From Pseudomonas silesiensis (GTDB lineage: Bacteria > Pseudomonadota > Gammaproteobacteria > Pseudomonadales > Pseudomonadaceae): a stretch of 64,000 bases of DNA. The stretch covers positions 2,066,501 to 2,130,500 of the forward strand of contig NZ_CP014870.1 of NCBI RefSeq assembly GCF_001661075.1, given 5' to 3'. Shown one piece after another: positions 45,122 through 54,556 of this stretch. A program made the position numbers and the translations under genes. Positions within the stretch are counted from its first letter, which is position 1. Each line of letters opens with the position of its first letter. The notes beneath the pieces were generated by a model. It worked only from the letters and a program-made list of their open reading frames with translations. It was not told the origin of the DNA and searched no databases.

Positions 45122-45319
45122 GCGCGTGGATTTCTGCGTAATAGACTTCAGCGTCAACCAAGTGAAATCGAGGACTTGCTACAAGAAACATTCTTGGCCG
45201 TGTATAGCAGGCGCGAAACGTACCTCCCAGATCAACCAGCGACGGCGTGGGTATTTGCCACTGCGCGCTACAAACTCGCTCGAGGTGGGCGCGTCATGAT
45301 GCGTTTCACGACTCGCTAG
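45122..45319 (+). pseudogene. Remnant of an ECF sigma factor gene (region 2)
   Basis: The frame reads [20 protein letters not shown] then [14 protein letters not shown] and [16 protein letters not shown], matching region 2 of ECF sigma factors. A stop follows at 45317 and region 4, needed for -35 recognition, is missing. No start with a ribosome site is present. It marks the right side of the canavanine region. Confidence 0.75.
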
Positions 45320-45432
45320 ACAATACAGCTGCCTGCCTGTGATTGAGCAGAGTTTGCAGCACTTAACGCTGATGAGCTTTATATCCTCGCACTTTGCAGG
45401 CGAGCCTCCCTTACATGAAACAGGTGAAGTCC

Positions 45433-46611
45433 ATGACCGTTCGACCCATGCTGCCGGGTATCCGTGCCATTGAAGCTGAAATGATTGAGTTGCGCCGTCA
45501 GCTTCATGCTTATCCGGAGCTCAGCCTTAAGGAGTTCAAAACCTCAGATCTGGTTGCTGCCAAGCTCGAGTCGTGGGGGTTTGAGGTGCATCGTGGCTTT
45601 GGGGGGACTGGTGTTGTAGGGCGTTTGCAGCAAGGTTGTGGAGGTAAGGTCATTGGTATTCGGGCAGATATGGATGCGCTGCCGATTCAGGAGCAGACCG
45701 GATTGCCGTATGCGAGCCAGCATCCAGGCGCCATGCATGCCTGTGGTCATGACGGCCATACGGCAATGCTGCTGGCTGCCGCGCAGCACCTAGCCAACAG
45801 CCGGCAGTTCGACGGTACGCTGGTGGTCATCTTTCAGCCCGCCGAAGAAAGCGATGGGGGTGCGCAGAAAATGCTGGATGATGGTCTCCTGGAGCGATTT
45901 CCCTGTAATGCGTTGTTCGGTATGCACAACATGCCTGGGTTGCCAGTAGGGAAGTTGGGTTTTCGGGCCGGGCCGTTCATGGCATCCACCGATACTGTTG
46001 TAATTCGAATTGATGGTACGGGCGGGCATGGCGGAATGCCACATAAAGCCATTGACCCCATACTTACTGGAGGGGCAATTGTCATGGCGCTGCAGAGTAT
46101 TGTGTCGCGCAATACGGATCCTCTGGAGACGGCGGTGATCACTGTGGGCTCCTTTCACTCTGGTGAGGCGCCCAATGTCATTCCGGGGCATGCAGTACTT
46201 CAATTATGTGTTCGTGCCTTGAAGCCTAACGTTCGTGCCGACCTTCTCAAGCGGATTGTCCAGGTTGCCCAAGCTCAGGCGCTTAGCTTCGGCGCCAGTG
46301 TCAGTGTGGAGGTTGATAGGGAAGAATCATTGCCACCCTTGATCAATGATCCTCAGCTTACTGCGTTTGCCCGACAGGTCGCTGTTGATTGGTTGGGTGA
46401 AGAGGGGGTGATTCAAGACCTGGCACCTATTGCTGCCAGTGAAGATTTTGCAGTGATGCTTGAGCATTGTCCTGGCAGCTATCTCTTTATCGGTAATGGT
46501 GATGGGAAAGGGGGGTGCATGGTGCATAACCCCGGGTACGACTTCAACGATGACTGCCTGGGGACGGGGGCTAGTTACTGGGTTCGGTTAGTTGAACAGT
46601 TTCTGGTTTGA
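45433..46611 (+). CDS. M20 family amidohydrolase (HipO/IAA-amino acid hydrolase type)
   Basis: The 392-residue metallo-amidase has the di-metal motifs HACGHDGHTAMLL and FQPAEESDGGAQKML, a C-terminal EDFAVMLE segment, and a dimerisation domain with GGHGGMPHKAIDP. The family removes acyl or aryl groups from N-acylated amino acids. I take the ATG at 45433, with AGGTG upstream; earlier in-frame ATGs lack a site. No signal peptide is visible. It could free amino acids from conjugates, but the substrate is unknown. Confidence 0.9.
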   Translation: MTVRPMLPGIRAIEAEMIELRRQLHAYPELSLKEFKTSDLVAAKLESWGFEVHRGFGGTGVVGRLQQGCGGKVIGIRADMDALPIQEQTGLPYASQHPGAMHACGHDGHTAMLLAAAQHLANSRQFDGTLVVIFQPAEESDGGAQKMLDDGLLERFPCNALFGMHNMPGLPVGKLGFRAGPFMASTDTVVIRIDGTGGHGGMPHKAIDPILTGGAIVMALQSIVSRNTDPLETAVITVGSFHSGEAPNVIPGHAVLQLCVRALKPNVRADLLKRIVQVAQAQALSFGASVSVEVDREESLPPLINDPQLTAFARQVAVDWLGEEGVIQDLAPIAASEDFAVMLEHCPGSYLFIGNGDGKGGCMVHNPGYDFNDDCLGTGASYWVRLVEQFLV

Positions 46612-46835
46612 GCTGGTTGAGATCAGGTGCAGTACTTACCCGATCCAGTGGCATTTGTGAGTGAGAGACAGGAGCCGCACAGTCACCAGCGCGATGATTG
46701 TGGCACTGGCGAAAACCAGGGATTACCTCCCCGGCAAGACCCCCATGAATAAAGAAGGTAACTGTCCGGAAAAAATCGCAATTGAACGGTACGCAAGGTT
46801 ACGTTCCATCTGAAGTACGTCACTCTGCTCAACGG

Positions 46836-47729
46836 TCATGCGGTTGTCGGTCCAGGCCAGGAACGTTGAAGTGCTTCATTCAAAAAGCGGGTGAAGGCCT
46901 GCACCCGAGCGGTATGTCTAAGGTCCTGATGGGTGAGGACCCAAAGTCCTGTTTTGAGGGCGTTGAGTTCTACGAACGGGACCCGCTCTAGCCCGGGGGT
47001 TGAATCGCCCAAATAGCAGGGAAGTGCGGCTATTCCCAAGCCCCCCAGCGCTGCTTGCCTAAGGGTGACCAAAGAGTCGGCCTTGAAAACAATGGACGTT
47101 GCAGGAACGCTGGCACGCAGCCATTTTGCAATATCCATTTGACCAAGCGCGAGATCCGGGGCAAGCCATCGATTGAAGTGCGCCGGATCAACGCTCCCAT
47201 GACGCTCAGAAAATCCCCTGGCAGCGTAAACGGCAAACCTGACATCGGCGATACGCCTACCGATCAATGTGTCGGGAGGACTGTCACTGGTTCGTATTGC
47301 TACATCTGCATGCCGTTGGGCCAGATCGCTGATGAAATTGCCGGTGGTGACTTCAAGTGATATCTCGGGATGGAGTTCACTGAACCCTCCAAGTGCCTTC
47401 GGTAAAATGGATGCCATTAAAGTATCGCAGGTGGTAATGCGGAGTATGCCCTCTAATCGCAGATCCTTGCCTTCGAGTTTGCGGGACAGTTCGCTGACGG
47501 CGATATTCATGATTTGTGCTGTCTGCAGTAATTCTTCTCCGGCGTCAGTCATTGTGTAGCCGGTCGAGAGGCGATCAAATAGTCGAATTGCATGCAGTTT
47601 TTCGAACGCATTGATGCGCCGCAGCACGGTGGTGTGATTAAGATGAAGTGCGCGTCCGGCAGCGGCAAAAGACTTGTGTTCGGCAACGGCAAGTATCAGG
47701 CGCAGATCGTCCCAGTCCCAAGTGTGCAT
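46836..47729 (-). CDS. LysR-family transcriptional regulator
   Basis: The 297-residue protein begins with the winged HTH (DDLRLILAVAEHKSFAAAGR, then LHLNHTTVLRRINAFEK) and continues with a substrate-binding-like effector domain. The initial MHTWDWDDLRLILAVAEHKS type is that of LysR proteins controlling a divergent neighbour. The DoxX-like gene starts 111 bp away on the other strand and is the probable target. Confidence 0.92.
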   Translation of the reverse strand: MHTWDWDDLRLILAVAEHKSFAAAGRALHLNHTTVLRRINAFEKLHAIRLFDRLSTGYTMTDAGEELLQTAQIMNIAVSELSRKLEGKDLRLEGILRITTCDTLMASILPKALGGFSELHPEISLEVTTGNFISDLAQRHADVAIRTSDSPPDTLIGRRIADVRFAVYAARGFSERHGSVDPAHFNRWLAPDLALGQMDIAKWLRASVPATSIVFKADSLVTLRQAALGGLGIAALPCYLGDSTPGLERVPFVELNALKTGLWVLTHQDLRHTARVQAFTRFLNEALQRSWPGPTTA

Positions 47730-47839
47730 ATATGCAGTCCGTAATGGCTAAATTGCAGATTGTAGGGTTGCTGATTACTCGCAACACTATATTCGGAAGG
47801 CAGCGCAACGTGCGCTGTCAGTGTTATTTTGGAAGTTAT

Positions 47840-48262
47840 ATGGACGATTTTAAAGGTATCTCCTATGGTGTTTTATTGCTTCGCCTGACAGCTGGTATTG
47901 CGTTGCTGGCGCACTCTCTGTATCTAAAGATTTTCGTTTTTACAATGTCAGGTACTTCAAGTTTTTTTGAGTCGATTGGCTTGCCGGGTGTGTTGGCGTG
48001 GCTGGTTCTCGGCGTTGAGGTCACCACGGGTGCAATGCTGGTGCTGGGCTTTAAAACTCGCTATGCGGCCTTGGCGGCCATTCCTGTTTTGTTGGGGGCG
48101 ACCTGGGCGCACTCGGGTAATGGCTGGCTGTTCAGCAGCACCGGCGGGGGCTGGGAGTACCCGGTATTCTGGACGGCGGTGCTGATTGCTATCGCGCTGT
48201 GTGGCGATGGTGCTTATGCCCTAACGCCGCAGCGTGCATCGGATAAAAATGCCGCGAGCTGA
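47840..48262 (+). CDS. DoxX-family membrane protein
   Basis: The 140-residue inner-membrane protein has four hydrophobic helices and the DoxX pattern GVLLLRLTAGIALLAHSLYL and LVLGVEVTTGAMLVLGFKTR. DoxX proteins are linked to redox or thiol homeostasis, often as partners of oxidoreductases. The ATG at 47840 has GGAAG upstream. It is divergent from a LysR gene. Confidence 0.88.
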   Translation: MDDFKGISYGVLLLRLTAGIALLAHSLYLKIFVFTMSGTSSFFESIGLPGVLAWLVLGVEVTTGAMLVLGFKTRYAALAAIPVLLGATWAHSGNGWLFSSTGGGWEYPVFWTAVLIAIALCGDGAYALTPQRASDKNAAS

Positions 48263-48376
48263 AAGACGGAACAGACGTCCTGAAAAAACCATGACCGCTG
48301 CCCAGGCCGAAGCTCCGTTGCCAACTGAACTCTGGTGCGGTTTTTGGCCAACTGGCGGATCAGTGCAACTGCGCAA

Positions 48377-48407
48377 TGAAAAGCCACCCTGATGAGGTGG
48401 CTTTTCA
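48377..48407. terminator. Bidirectional terminator between DoxX and racemase genes
   Basis: A 12-bp stem, TGAAAAGCCACC and its complement, with loop CTGATGA. A/T-rich arms give T-tracts in both directions, which fits the convergent genes on either side. Confidence 0.85.
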
Positions 48408-48429
48408 TCACATGTTACGGCCTCTTGCT

Positions 48430-49659
48430 TTAGTCGACCAGTATTCGAATGTTTGAGGTGCCCCACATGGTGTAAACATCGGCGAGCAGTGCACCGTTAT
48501 TGATGTCTTCCAATTCAGCTTGTGTAATCTCGGCATCGCCTTGTTTGCCATAGAGCGTTACGGTATCGCCGGGCTTGACGTTTTTTACGTCGGTCACATC
48601 TACCATAGCCGTGTTCATCGAAATTTTTCCGACTGTGGGCACTTTCACGCCATTGATGACGACAAAAGACTTGTTGGTAAACACTCGGCGGTAGCCATCT
48701 GAGTAACCTACCGGGATGTTGGCGAGCCTGGAGTCTCGAGTCAGTGTGAGGGTGCGGTCATAACCCACTGTGTTTCCGGCAGGATAGGTGTTGACCGCAG
48801 CAACCTTGCTTTTGAGTGACATGACGCGTTTCAGCTCGGCGCGGCCGATCAAATCACCGTAAAGCGCTCCTCCTACACGCACCATGTCCAAGTGCGTTGC
48901 CGGGACGTCAAGCGTTGCGAACGAGTTGGCACAATGAACGGTGATTTCGTCACGGTTCAAGTGGGCTGTCTTGATGATCCAGTCCTGCTCCGACATGAAC
49001 TTGTCATAGGCCTCCATGACGAAGGCCTTATCCTCGACGGCGAAGTGCGTCATGATCCCGGTGACCTTCAGTCCCTTCATTGAGGTGATTTCCAGTACGT
49101 CTTTTTTGCCCTGCTCGGTGGCAAGCTCCAAGCCATTCCTGCTCATGGCGCCCGCATTGGTAACGAGATGAATTTTGATGGGCTTGCCATTGTGTTCTGC
49201 CAGCGTGCTGATGGCTAGGGCTGCCTGTACATTGCCGATAAGCTCTTCAATGTCATAAGGCAATGCGCTGACGATTTCTCCCTCCGTGGCTTGCCGAACG
49301 CGAATTATTTTTCCTGTGTAGCCCTCTTTTCTGGCAATTCGCGCTTCTTCATTACTCGCAATGCCGATGCAATTAATGCCCGCTTCCATGATCGTCGGAA
49401 TCAATAATGCGATACCGTGGCCATAAGCATCTGCTTTCATCACGGCGCACAAGCTACTGCCTTTCGATAATCCGTTTTTTACGAATTCGATATTTTGCTT
49501 GAAAGCAGATTTACTGATCTCTAACCAGGCGTTTGTTTGGGATATTGTTGCATTTACGTCCTGCTTGAAGTTGTACTCCTGTAGCAGCGGTGCAGCGACA
49601 GCCTGAGTGCCAAGTGCAATGAAACCTACTGCGGCAAAGTGAGAAAATGTTGTTTTCAT
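48430..49659 (-). CDS. Periplasmic broad-specificity amino-acid racemase (Bsr/Alr type)
   Basis: The 409-residue fold-III PLP enzyme has a signal peptide (KTTFSHFAAVGFIALGTQAV, ending near VAA), the PLP Lys in VMKADAYGHG and the second catalytic base Tyr in the C-terminal barrel-side domain (NTVGYDRTLTLTRDS). Signal-bearing racemases of this class interconvert many L and D amino acids, especially Lys and Arg, in the periplasm. It could feed the D-amino-acid uptake operon at 1-6 kb and could also racemise arginine-like compounds. Confidence 0.9.
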   Translation of the reverse strand: MKTTFSHFAAVGFIALGTQAVAAPLLQEYNFKQDVNATISQTNAWLEISKSAFKQNIEFVKNGLSKGSSLCAVMKADAYGHGIALLIPTIMEAGINCIGIASNEEARIARKEGYTGKIIRVRQATEGEIVSALPYDIEELIGNVQAALAISTLAEHNGKPIKIHLVTNAGAMSRNGLELATEQGKKDVLEITSMKGLKVTGIMTHFAVEDKAFVMEAYDKFMSEQDWIIKTAHLNRDEITVHCANSFATLDVPATHLDMVRVGGALYGDLIGRAELKRVMSLKSKVAAVNTYPAGNTVGYDRTLTLTRDSRLANIPVGYSDGYRRVFTNKSFVVINGVKVPTVGKISMNTAMVDVTDVKNVKPGDTVTLYGKQGDAEITQAELEDINNGALLADVYTMWGTSNIRILVD

Positions 49660-49943
49660 TATTTCATCCTTTGAATGCTTTTTTGTAGGGGAAGTTGGTT
49701 TCGTGTTATTCGCTCAATGCTACACCTTCAATGCACAGGTGCCAGTTGGCAAACGGCTTGTTGCATTGAGCGTTTTGCTTGTTGTAGCAAGCTAACTGCT
49801 CGTACGGGTTGTTCTGAAGTTAGTGTCTTTGCTGTTTCTTCCAGGTGGGCGGGGCGGTGTGGGAGCAGTTCGTGAGAGGGCTCTCCATCCCTCAACACAA
49901 CGTTTACACTTGACTGCTCCGCACCCTCGAAGGAATCTCCCCG

Positions 49944-51317
49944 GTGAACGTCAACGACGCCAGTTTCGAAGAACTGCTCAACGCTTTGCATGATGGCGTC
50001 TACATCACTGATGGCAACGGCAAGACGCTGAAGGTCAATCAAGCCTATGAGCGCCAGACCGGGCTCAGTGGTGCTGATCTCATCGGCCGATCCATGCAGG
50101 AGCTGGTGAAGGAGGGCGTCCTATCGCAATCGGCCACACTGCGTGTATTGCATGAAGGTCGGCCGGTGTCGGTGATGCAGAGCCTGAGTCAGGGCAAGAA
50201 ATTGTTAGTCAGCGCCACGCCGATTCTCGACGCTGAAAACCGGATTTCATATGTTGTCAGTACCGTACGCGACATGACTGAACTGCTGCGCATGAAACAC
50301 GAGCGCGATGAGTTGCAACAGCTTAAACAACTGCGCAACAGCACCGCCAAACTTCATGCTGGTCAACGAGACAGCCTCCTGCGTTCTCCGCTTATGGCCG
50401 ATCAGGAGGTTTCAGGCCGCGTCTTCTCGCTGGCCCGGCAGGTTGCCAGTAGCTCGGTGAAGGTTTTGCTTCAGGGAGAAACCGGCGTCGGAAAGACTCT
50501 CGTAGCGCAATTCATCCACAACGCCAGTCCGCGTGCCAGTGAACCATTTCTCGCGCTCAACTGCGGTGCGCTGCCCGAGAATCTGATCGAAGCCGAGCTG
50601 TTTGGCTATGCGCCTGGAGCGTTCACAGGCGCAGGCCCCAAAGGCAAGCGTGGCCTGCTGGAGCTGGCGCATCACGGAACATTGTTTCTCGATGAAATTG
50701 GTGATTTGCCACTGCCGGTGCAGGTCAAGTTACTCAAGGTGATCGAAGAAAATCGCTTCATTCCGGTCGGTGGCCTGGAGTTGAAGGAAGTCGATGTGCG
50801 CATCATCAGCGCCACCCACCATGACCTCAAGCGTCTGGTGGCAGAAGGTCGTTTTCGGGCTGATCTGTATTACCGGCTCAACGTGGTGCCGATCAACATT
50901 CCGGCACTGCGCGAGCGTCGTGAGGAGATTGCGCCGCTGCTGCATTACTACCTCGATAGATTCAATGTCCGTTATGAACGTCAGGTTCAATGGAGTCTCG
51001 AAGCAATCGACCTGATGTGCGACTACACCTGGCCAGGCAACATCCGCGAGTTGATCAACATCGTCGAACGGCTGGTGGTGACCAATCAGACCGGGACTAT
51101 TGAGGCGCTGGACATGCCTGAGGAGATCCTCGACCTCAACCCGCTGAATACCGATGACAGCCGCTTACCGCTGCGCAAGGTATTGGAAAACGCCGAGCGC
51201 AGTGCAATTCGTGCCGCGCTGCGTGTACACAAGACCACGCGCCTGGCGGCCAAGGCGTTGGGCGTGAGTCAGGCGACCGTGGTGCAGAAGATGAAACGCT
51301 GGGAACATTCTGATTAG
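49944..51317 (+). CDS. PAS-containing sigma-54-dependent transcriptional activator
   Basis: The 457-residue protein has a PAS domain (about 8-115), an AAA+ domain (Walker A GETGVGKT at 178-185, GAFTGA at 225-230, which contacts sigma-54) and a Fis-type HTH at the C-terminus (RLAAKALGVSQATVVQKMKR). It starts with GTG at 49944 after GAAGGA. It precedes an alcohol dehydrogenase gene that carries a sigma-54-like promoter, so it very probably activates that unit. The PAS ligand is unknown. Confidence 0.92.
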   Translation: MNVNDASFEELLNALHDGVYITDGNGKTLKVNQAYERQTGLSGADLIGRSMQELVKEGVLSQSATLRVLHEGRPVSVMQSLSQGKKLLVSATPILDAENRISYVVSTVRDMTELLRMKHERDELQQLKQLRNSTAKLHAGQRDSLLRSPLMADQEVSGRVFSLARQVASSSVKVLLQGETGVGKTLVAQFIHNASPRASEPFLALNCGALPENLIEAELFGYAPGAFTGAGPKGKRGLLELAHHGTLFLDEIGDLPLPVQVKLLKVIEENRFIPVGGLELKEVDVRIISATHHDLKRLVAEGRFRADLYYRLNVVPINIPALRERREEIAPLLHYYLDRFNVRYERQVQWSLEAIDLMCDYTWPGNIRELINIVERLVVTNQTGTIEALDMPEEILDLNPLNTDDSRLPLRKVLENAERSAIRAALRVHKTTRLAAKALGVSQATVVQKMKRWEHSD

Positions 51318-51433
51318 GATTTTAATCAGCCCCGAATAAATCGATCAGAAAACTAATCGGGACTGACCGCTAAAAACCCCTCTTACTTTCGTGTGACCAG
51401 CGTAAAGGCCCACGCCACAGGGCTTTGCGGGTA

Positions 51434-51450
51434 TTGGCACGTCTTTCGCT
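51434..51450 (+). promoter_or_regulatory. Candidate sigma-54 promoter of the alcohol dehydrogenase gene
   Basis: TTGGCACGTCTTTCGCT has the invariant GG and GC with exactly ten bases between, one mismatch from consensus in the -12 half. It ends 49 bp before the ATG at 51500. A partial repeat, TTGGCACGTCTT, follows at 51459-51470 without the GC. Inverted repeats built on CTGATTA near 51310-51329 could be activator sites. Confidence 0.7.
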
Positions 51451-51499
51451 AACTCATTTGGCACGTCTTCCAATAAAACAACATCCCTGGACGAGCACA

Positions 51500-52648
51500 A
51501 TGAACATCTCTGCTTTCAAAATCGCGAACAAATTGATCACTGGACAAGGCGCTATCGAGCAGCTTGCCACTGAACTGACTCGCCTCAATGTCAAAAACCC
51601 GCTGATCGTCACTGACGCTGTTCTGTTGAAATCCGGCACTGTCGATCTGGCGCTGGCGCAACTGGGTGGTCGCTGTTACGGCATTTTCGATCAGGTCAAA
51701 CCGGAGCCTGAAATTGCCATCGTTGAGGAATGTACCCGCACCTATCGCGAGGGCAGCCACGACGGGTTGATTGCTGTGGGCGGCGGCAGCGCAATCGACA
51801 TCGCCAAGGGCGTCGCGGCGTTTGCCGGACATGAAGGTCCGCTGGCCGAACTGTTCGGTGTCGATCAAGTGAAACGCAAAGGCCCCGTGCTGATTGCCAT
51901 TCCGACTACCGCGGGCACCGGTTCGGAAGTGACCAACGTGGCAATCTTTTCTGACAAGCAAGCGAAGCTGAAGAAAGGCATTGTCAGCGACTACCTGCTG
52001 CCTGACGTAGCACTGGTCAGCCCGATCATGACCCTGACTTGTCCACGCAGTGTGACGGCGGCCAGCGGTGTCGACGCGCTGGTGCATGCGGTCGAGTCCT
52101 ATCTTTCGGTGAATGCTTCGCCCATCACTGATGCCATTGCGCTGGGTGCGATCAAGCTGATCGCCAAGGCGCTGCCCAAGACTTATGCCAATCCGTCCAA
52201 CCTCCAGGCCCGCGAAGACATGGCCACCGCCAGCCTGATGGCCGGCATGGCATTTGGCAACGCAGGGGTAGGCGCGGTGCATGCGCTGGCGTACCCGTTG
52301 GGCGGACGTTTCAACATAGCCCACGGTGTCAGTAATGCGCTGCTGCTGCCGTACGTGATGGAGTGGAACAAGATGGCCTGCGTCGAGCGCTTCCGTGACA
52401 TCTCCGAAGCCATGGGCGTGCGTGTCGCCGACCTGAACGACAAGGATGCGGCGGATCAGGCTGTCAAAGCCATGGCGGATCTATGCGCCGCGGTGGATAT
52501 CCCAACCGGTCTGCGCAGTTTCAACGTGCCTGAGGATGCCATCCCGGCGATGGCCGAAGAGGCCAGTAAGATCGACCGCTTGATGCGCAACAACCCGCGA
52601 AAGTTGACCGCTACTGATATTGAGAAAATCTACCGCGCAGCCTACTGA
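51500..52648 (+). CDS. Iron-containing alcohol dehydrogenase
   Basis: The 382-residue group III dehydrogenase has the NAD-binding GGGSAIDIAK, PTTAGTGSEVTN, and metal-site residues in DALVHAVESY and GAVHALAYPLGGRFNIAHG. It oxidises primary alcohols or reduces aldehydes; some relatives act on lactaldehyde, 1,3-propanediol or 4-hydroxybutyrate. I use the ATG at 51500, which matches the usual MNISAFK-type start. It is followed by a permease gene after a short hairpin. Confidence 0.92.
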   Translation: MNISAFKIANKLITGQGAIEQLATELTRLNVKNPLIVTDAVLLKSGTVDLALAQLGGRCYGIFDQVKPEPEIAIVEECTRTYREGSHDGLIAVGGGSAIDIAKGVAAFAGHEGPLAELFGVDQVKRKGPVLIAIPTTAGTGSEVTNVAIFSDKQAKLKKGIVSDYLLPDVALVSPIMTLTCPRSVTAASGVDALVHAVESYLSVNASPITDAIALGAIKLIAKALPKTYANPSNLQAREDMATASLMAGMAFGNAGVGAVHALAYPLGGRFNIAHGVSNALLLPYVMEWNKMACVERFRDISEAMGVRVADLNDKDAADQAVKAMADLCAAVDIPTGLRSFNVPEDAIPAMAEEASKIDRLMRNNPRKLTATDIEKIYRAAY

Positions 52649-52660
52649 TCCCGAAAAACG

Positions 52661-52688
52661 CGACGCCCCAGTCTGCCGGTTCGGGCGT
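52661..52688 (+). promoter_or_regulatory. Intercistronic hairpin between dehydrogenase and permease genes
   Basis: Arms GACGCCC and GGGCGTC enclose 13-14 bases and lie within the 75-bp gap. No T-tract follows. Confidence 0.4.
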
Positions 52689-52723
52689 CTGCCATTACAA
52701 GACCAATAAAACAGGTGCACTCA

Positions 52724-54166
52724 ATGTCCAACACTACTGCGCAGCGGAGCGAAAGCCCGTACATCCCGCTGGGTCCTTTCAAGGTTCGGTTGCCGTTTAT
52801 TCACTACAAAATCGAGCTTCCGGACTACCTCCAAGGCTTGCTGATGTGTGCCGTGGATCTGGCCGCCATTCCGCTGATGACCGAACTGCTCGGCATGCCA
52901 TTTGAGGTCGCGCTGGCCGTCGTGATGCTCAACGGCTTGCTTTACCTCGTGCACCATTTGCTCGGTGACCCGACCGTACCTGGCTGGATCACCCCGGCGG
53001 TACCCCTGTTGATGGCTTACTGTGCTCAATTTCCAGAGGGCCCGGAGCGTGTCCACGCCTTGATTGCCTTCCAGTTGATGCTGGGGGTTTTTTCAATTGC
53101 CCTAGGGGCGACCGGGATGGCGAAGAAGGTTGTGGAGTATGTGCCCTCGGCGATCAAATCCGGGATTATCGTCGGTGCCGGCTTGAGTGCGGTGATCGCG
53201 GTGTTCCAGGTTGGCGGTAAATTCAATGTGCTGCCCTGGACGATTTCCATTGCGGTCGGCATCGCCTTCTATCTGATCTTCTCCCAGCACTTCAACGAAC
53301 TGAAGCAGCGTAACCGCTTCTGGTGGAACTTCGCCAAACTGGGGATCTTGCCGATCATTCTGTTGGCGGTGGTGATTGCGCCGCTGTTCGGTGAGGCGCC
53401 TTGGCCAACCATTCAGTGGGGCATCAGCAAACCGGATTTCGCCGGGCTGTGGAGCAACTACACCGTGTTCGGTCTGGGCATGCCGCCACTGTCTATGTTC
53501 ATCTCCGCGCTGCCGACCATGCTGGCGGTGTACATCATTGTCTTCGGCGATGTGCTTAGTGCGAAATCGCTCCTCGATGAGGCAGAAACTGTCCGCACTG
53601 ATGAAGTCGTCGACTACAACGCCGATCGCTCTCACCTGATCTTCGGCGCGCGTAATGCGTTCATGAGTATCTTTGGCCCGGATGTCGCCATGTGCGGCCC
53701 AAAATGGGCGGCGATGCTGGTGGTGGTGATCGAGCGTTTTAAAGGTGGGCCGAAGGCGATGAAGTCGATCATCGGCGGTGTGGGGTCGTTCCGTTGGGGG
53801 ACCAACACCGGTCTGCTGTTGTTGCCGGTAGTGACTCTGGTACAGCCGATTCTCGGTGTTGCCCTGTCGCTGACGTTGCTGATCCAGGGGTATGTGAGTG
53901 TGCGTCTGGGCATTCTTGAAGCTCGTAGCCAGCGCGACTTGGGTATCGCGGGCGTGATCGGCGCGGTACTGGCGATCAAGGGTGCGAGCTGGGCATTCGG
54001 GATTGGCGTTGTGTTGTGTTTGCTGATCTACGGCAAAAACTTCTTCAAGGGCGAGGTGGATGGGACATTTGCCAAGGATCTGAAGGCGGCGGATACCCAG
54101 CCAGCCAAAGGTGCTGAGTCGCCCACGGCTACTAAGCGGGTAGCAGAAGAGGCTATGGCTGACTGA
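52724..54166 (+). CDS. Polytopic membrane transporter of unknown substrate
   Basis: The 480-residue protein has about eleven or twelve hydrophobic segments and a hydrophilic C-terminal tail. It has features in common with the NCS2/SulP-like transporter fold (VEYVPSAIKSGIIVGAGLSA, and a conserved FGDVLSAKSLLDEAE loop) but I do not recognise a named family. ATG at 52724 has AGGTG upstream. It is co-directional with the alcohol dehydrogenase and likely in the same sigma-54-controlled unit, so it probably imports the alcohol-related substrate or a derived acid. Confidence 0.8.
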   Translation: MSNTTAQRSESPYIPLGPFKVRLPFIHYKIELPDYLQGLLMCAVDLAAIPLMTELLGMPFEVALAVVMLNGLLYLVHHLLGDPTVPGWITPAVPLLMAYCAQFPEGPERVHALIAFQLMLGVFSIALGATGMAKKVVEYVPSAIKSGIIVGAGLSAVIAVFQVGGKFNVLPWTISIAVGIAFYLIFSQHFNELKQRNRFWWNFAKLGILPIILLAVVIAPLFGEAPWPTIQWGISKPDFAGLWSNYTVFGLGMPPLSMFISALPTMLAVYIIVFGDVLSAKSLLDEAETVRTDEVVDYNADRSHLIFGARNAFMSIFGPDVAMCGPKWAAMLVVVIERFKGGPKAMKSIIGGVGSFRWGTNTGLLLLPVVTLVQPILGVALSLTLLIQGYVSVRLGILEARSQRDLGIAGVIGAVLAIKGASWAFGIGVVLCLLIYGKNFFKGEVDGTFAKDLKAADTQPAKGAESPTATKRVAEEAMAD

Positions 54167-54439
54167 CAGGTCTGAGTCGCTCAGTCTGACACTATTGCGG
54201 TGAGCTTCCTCCCACAGGTTTTATATTGATCACGCCCTCTGTGATCAACACTCATCCATTTGTGGGAGGAACCACGGGCTAACTCCAGCCACGCCTTAGC
54301 CATGAAAGAAAGTTCGCCTTGCCTTCGCCATGCGAGCGATACCTTCCAGGTTAGCGATAGTGGTCGGGTTTCTGCGATCGTGAAGCTGTTAGCGTCAAGT
54401 GTGTCGCAGAATATGCGGGGAGGAGGGTATCTCCGACAA
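54167..54439. other. Non-coding stretch after the permease
   Basis: Contains a TGTGGGAGGAA-type motif and inverted repeats around 54205-54270 (CTCCCACAG ... TTTGTGGGAGG), probably a bidirectional hairpin or REP-like element. No gene seen. Confidence 0.4.
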
Positions 54440-54556
54440 TTCGCAGTCTGGGAAAAGCCCCAGCAAAAAGAGGACCGGGAACAGTCCCGTAAAGACAAGC
54501 AACGCATCCAGAAACTCGAGCGCGAACTGCGCCGCAAAGACAAGGCGCTCCTCTGG
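54440..54556 (+). pseudogene. Transposase fragment
   Basis: The frame ends with [20 protein letters not shown] then RRKDKALLW and a stop. The coiled-coil [18 protein letters not shown] is typical of the C-terminal half of an OrfA-type transposase. It runs into a potassium transporter relic, so this is a fusion of debris. Confidence 0.55.
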
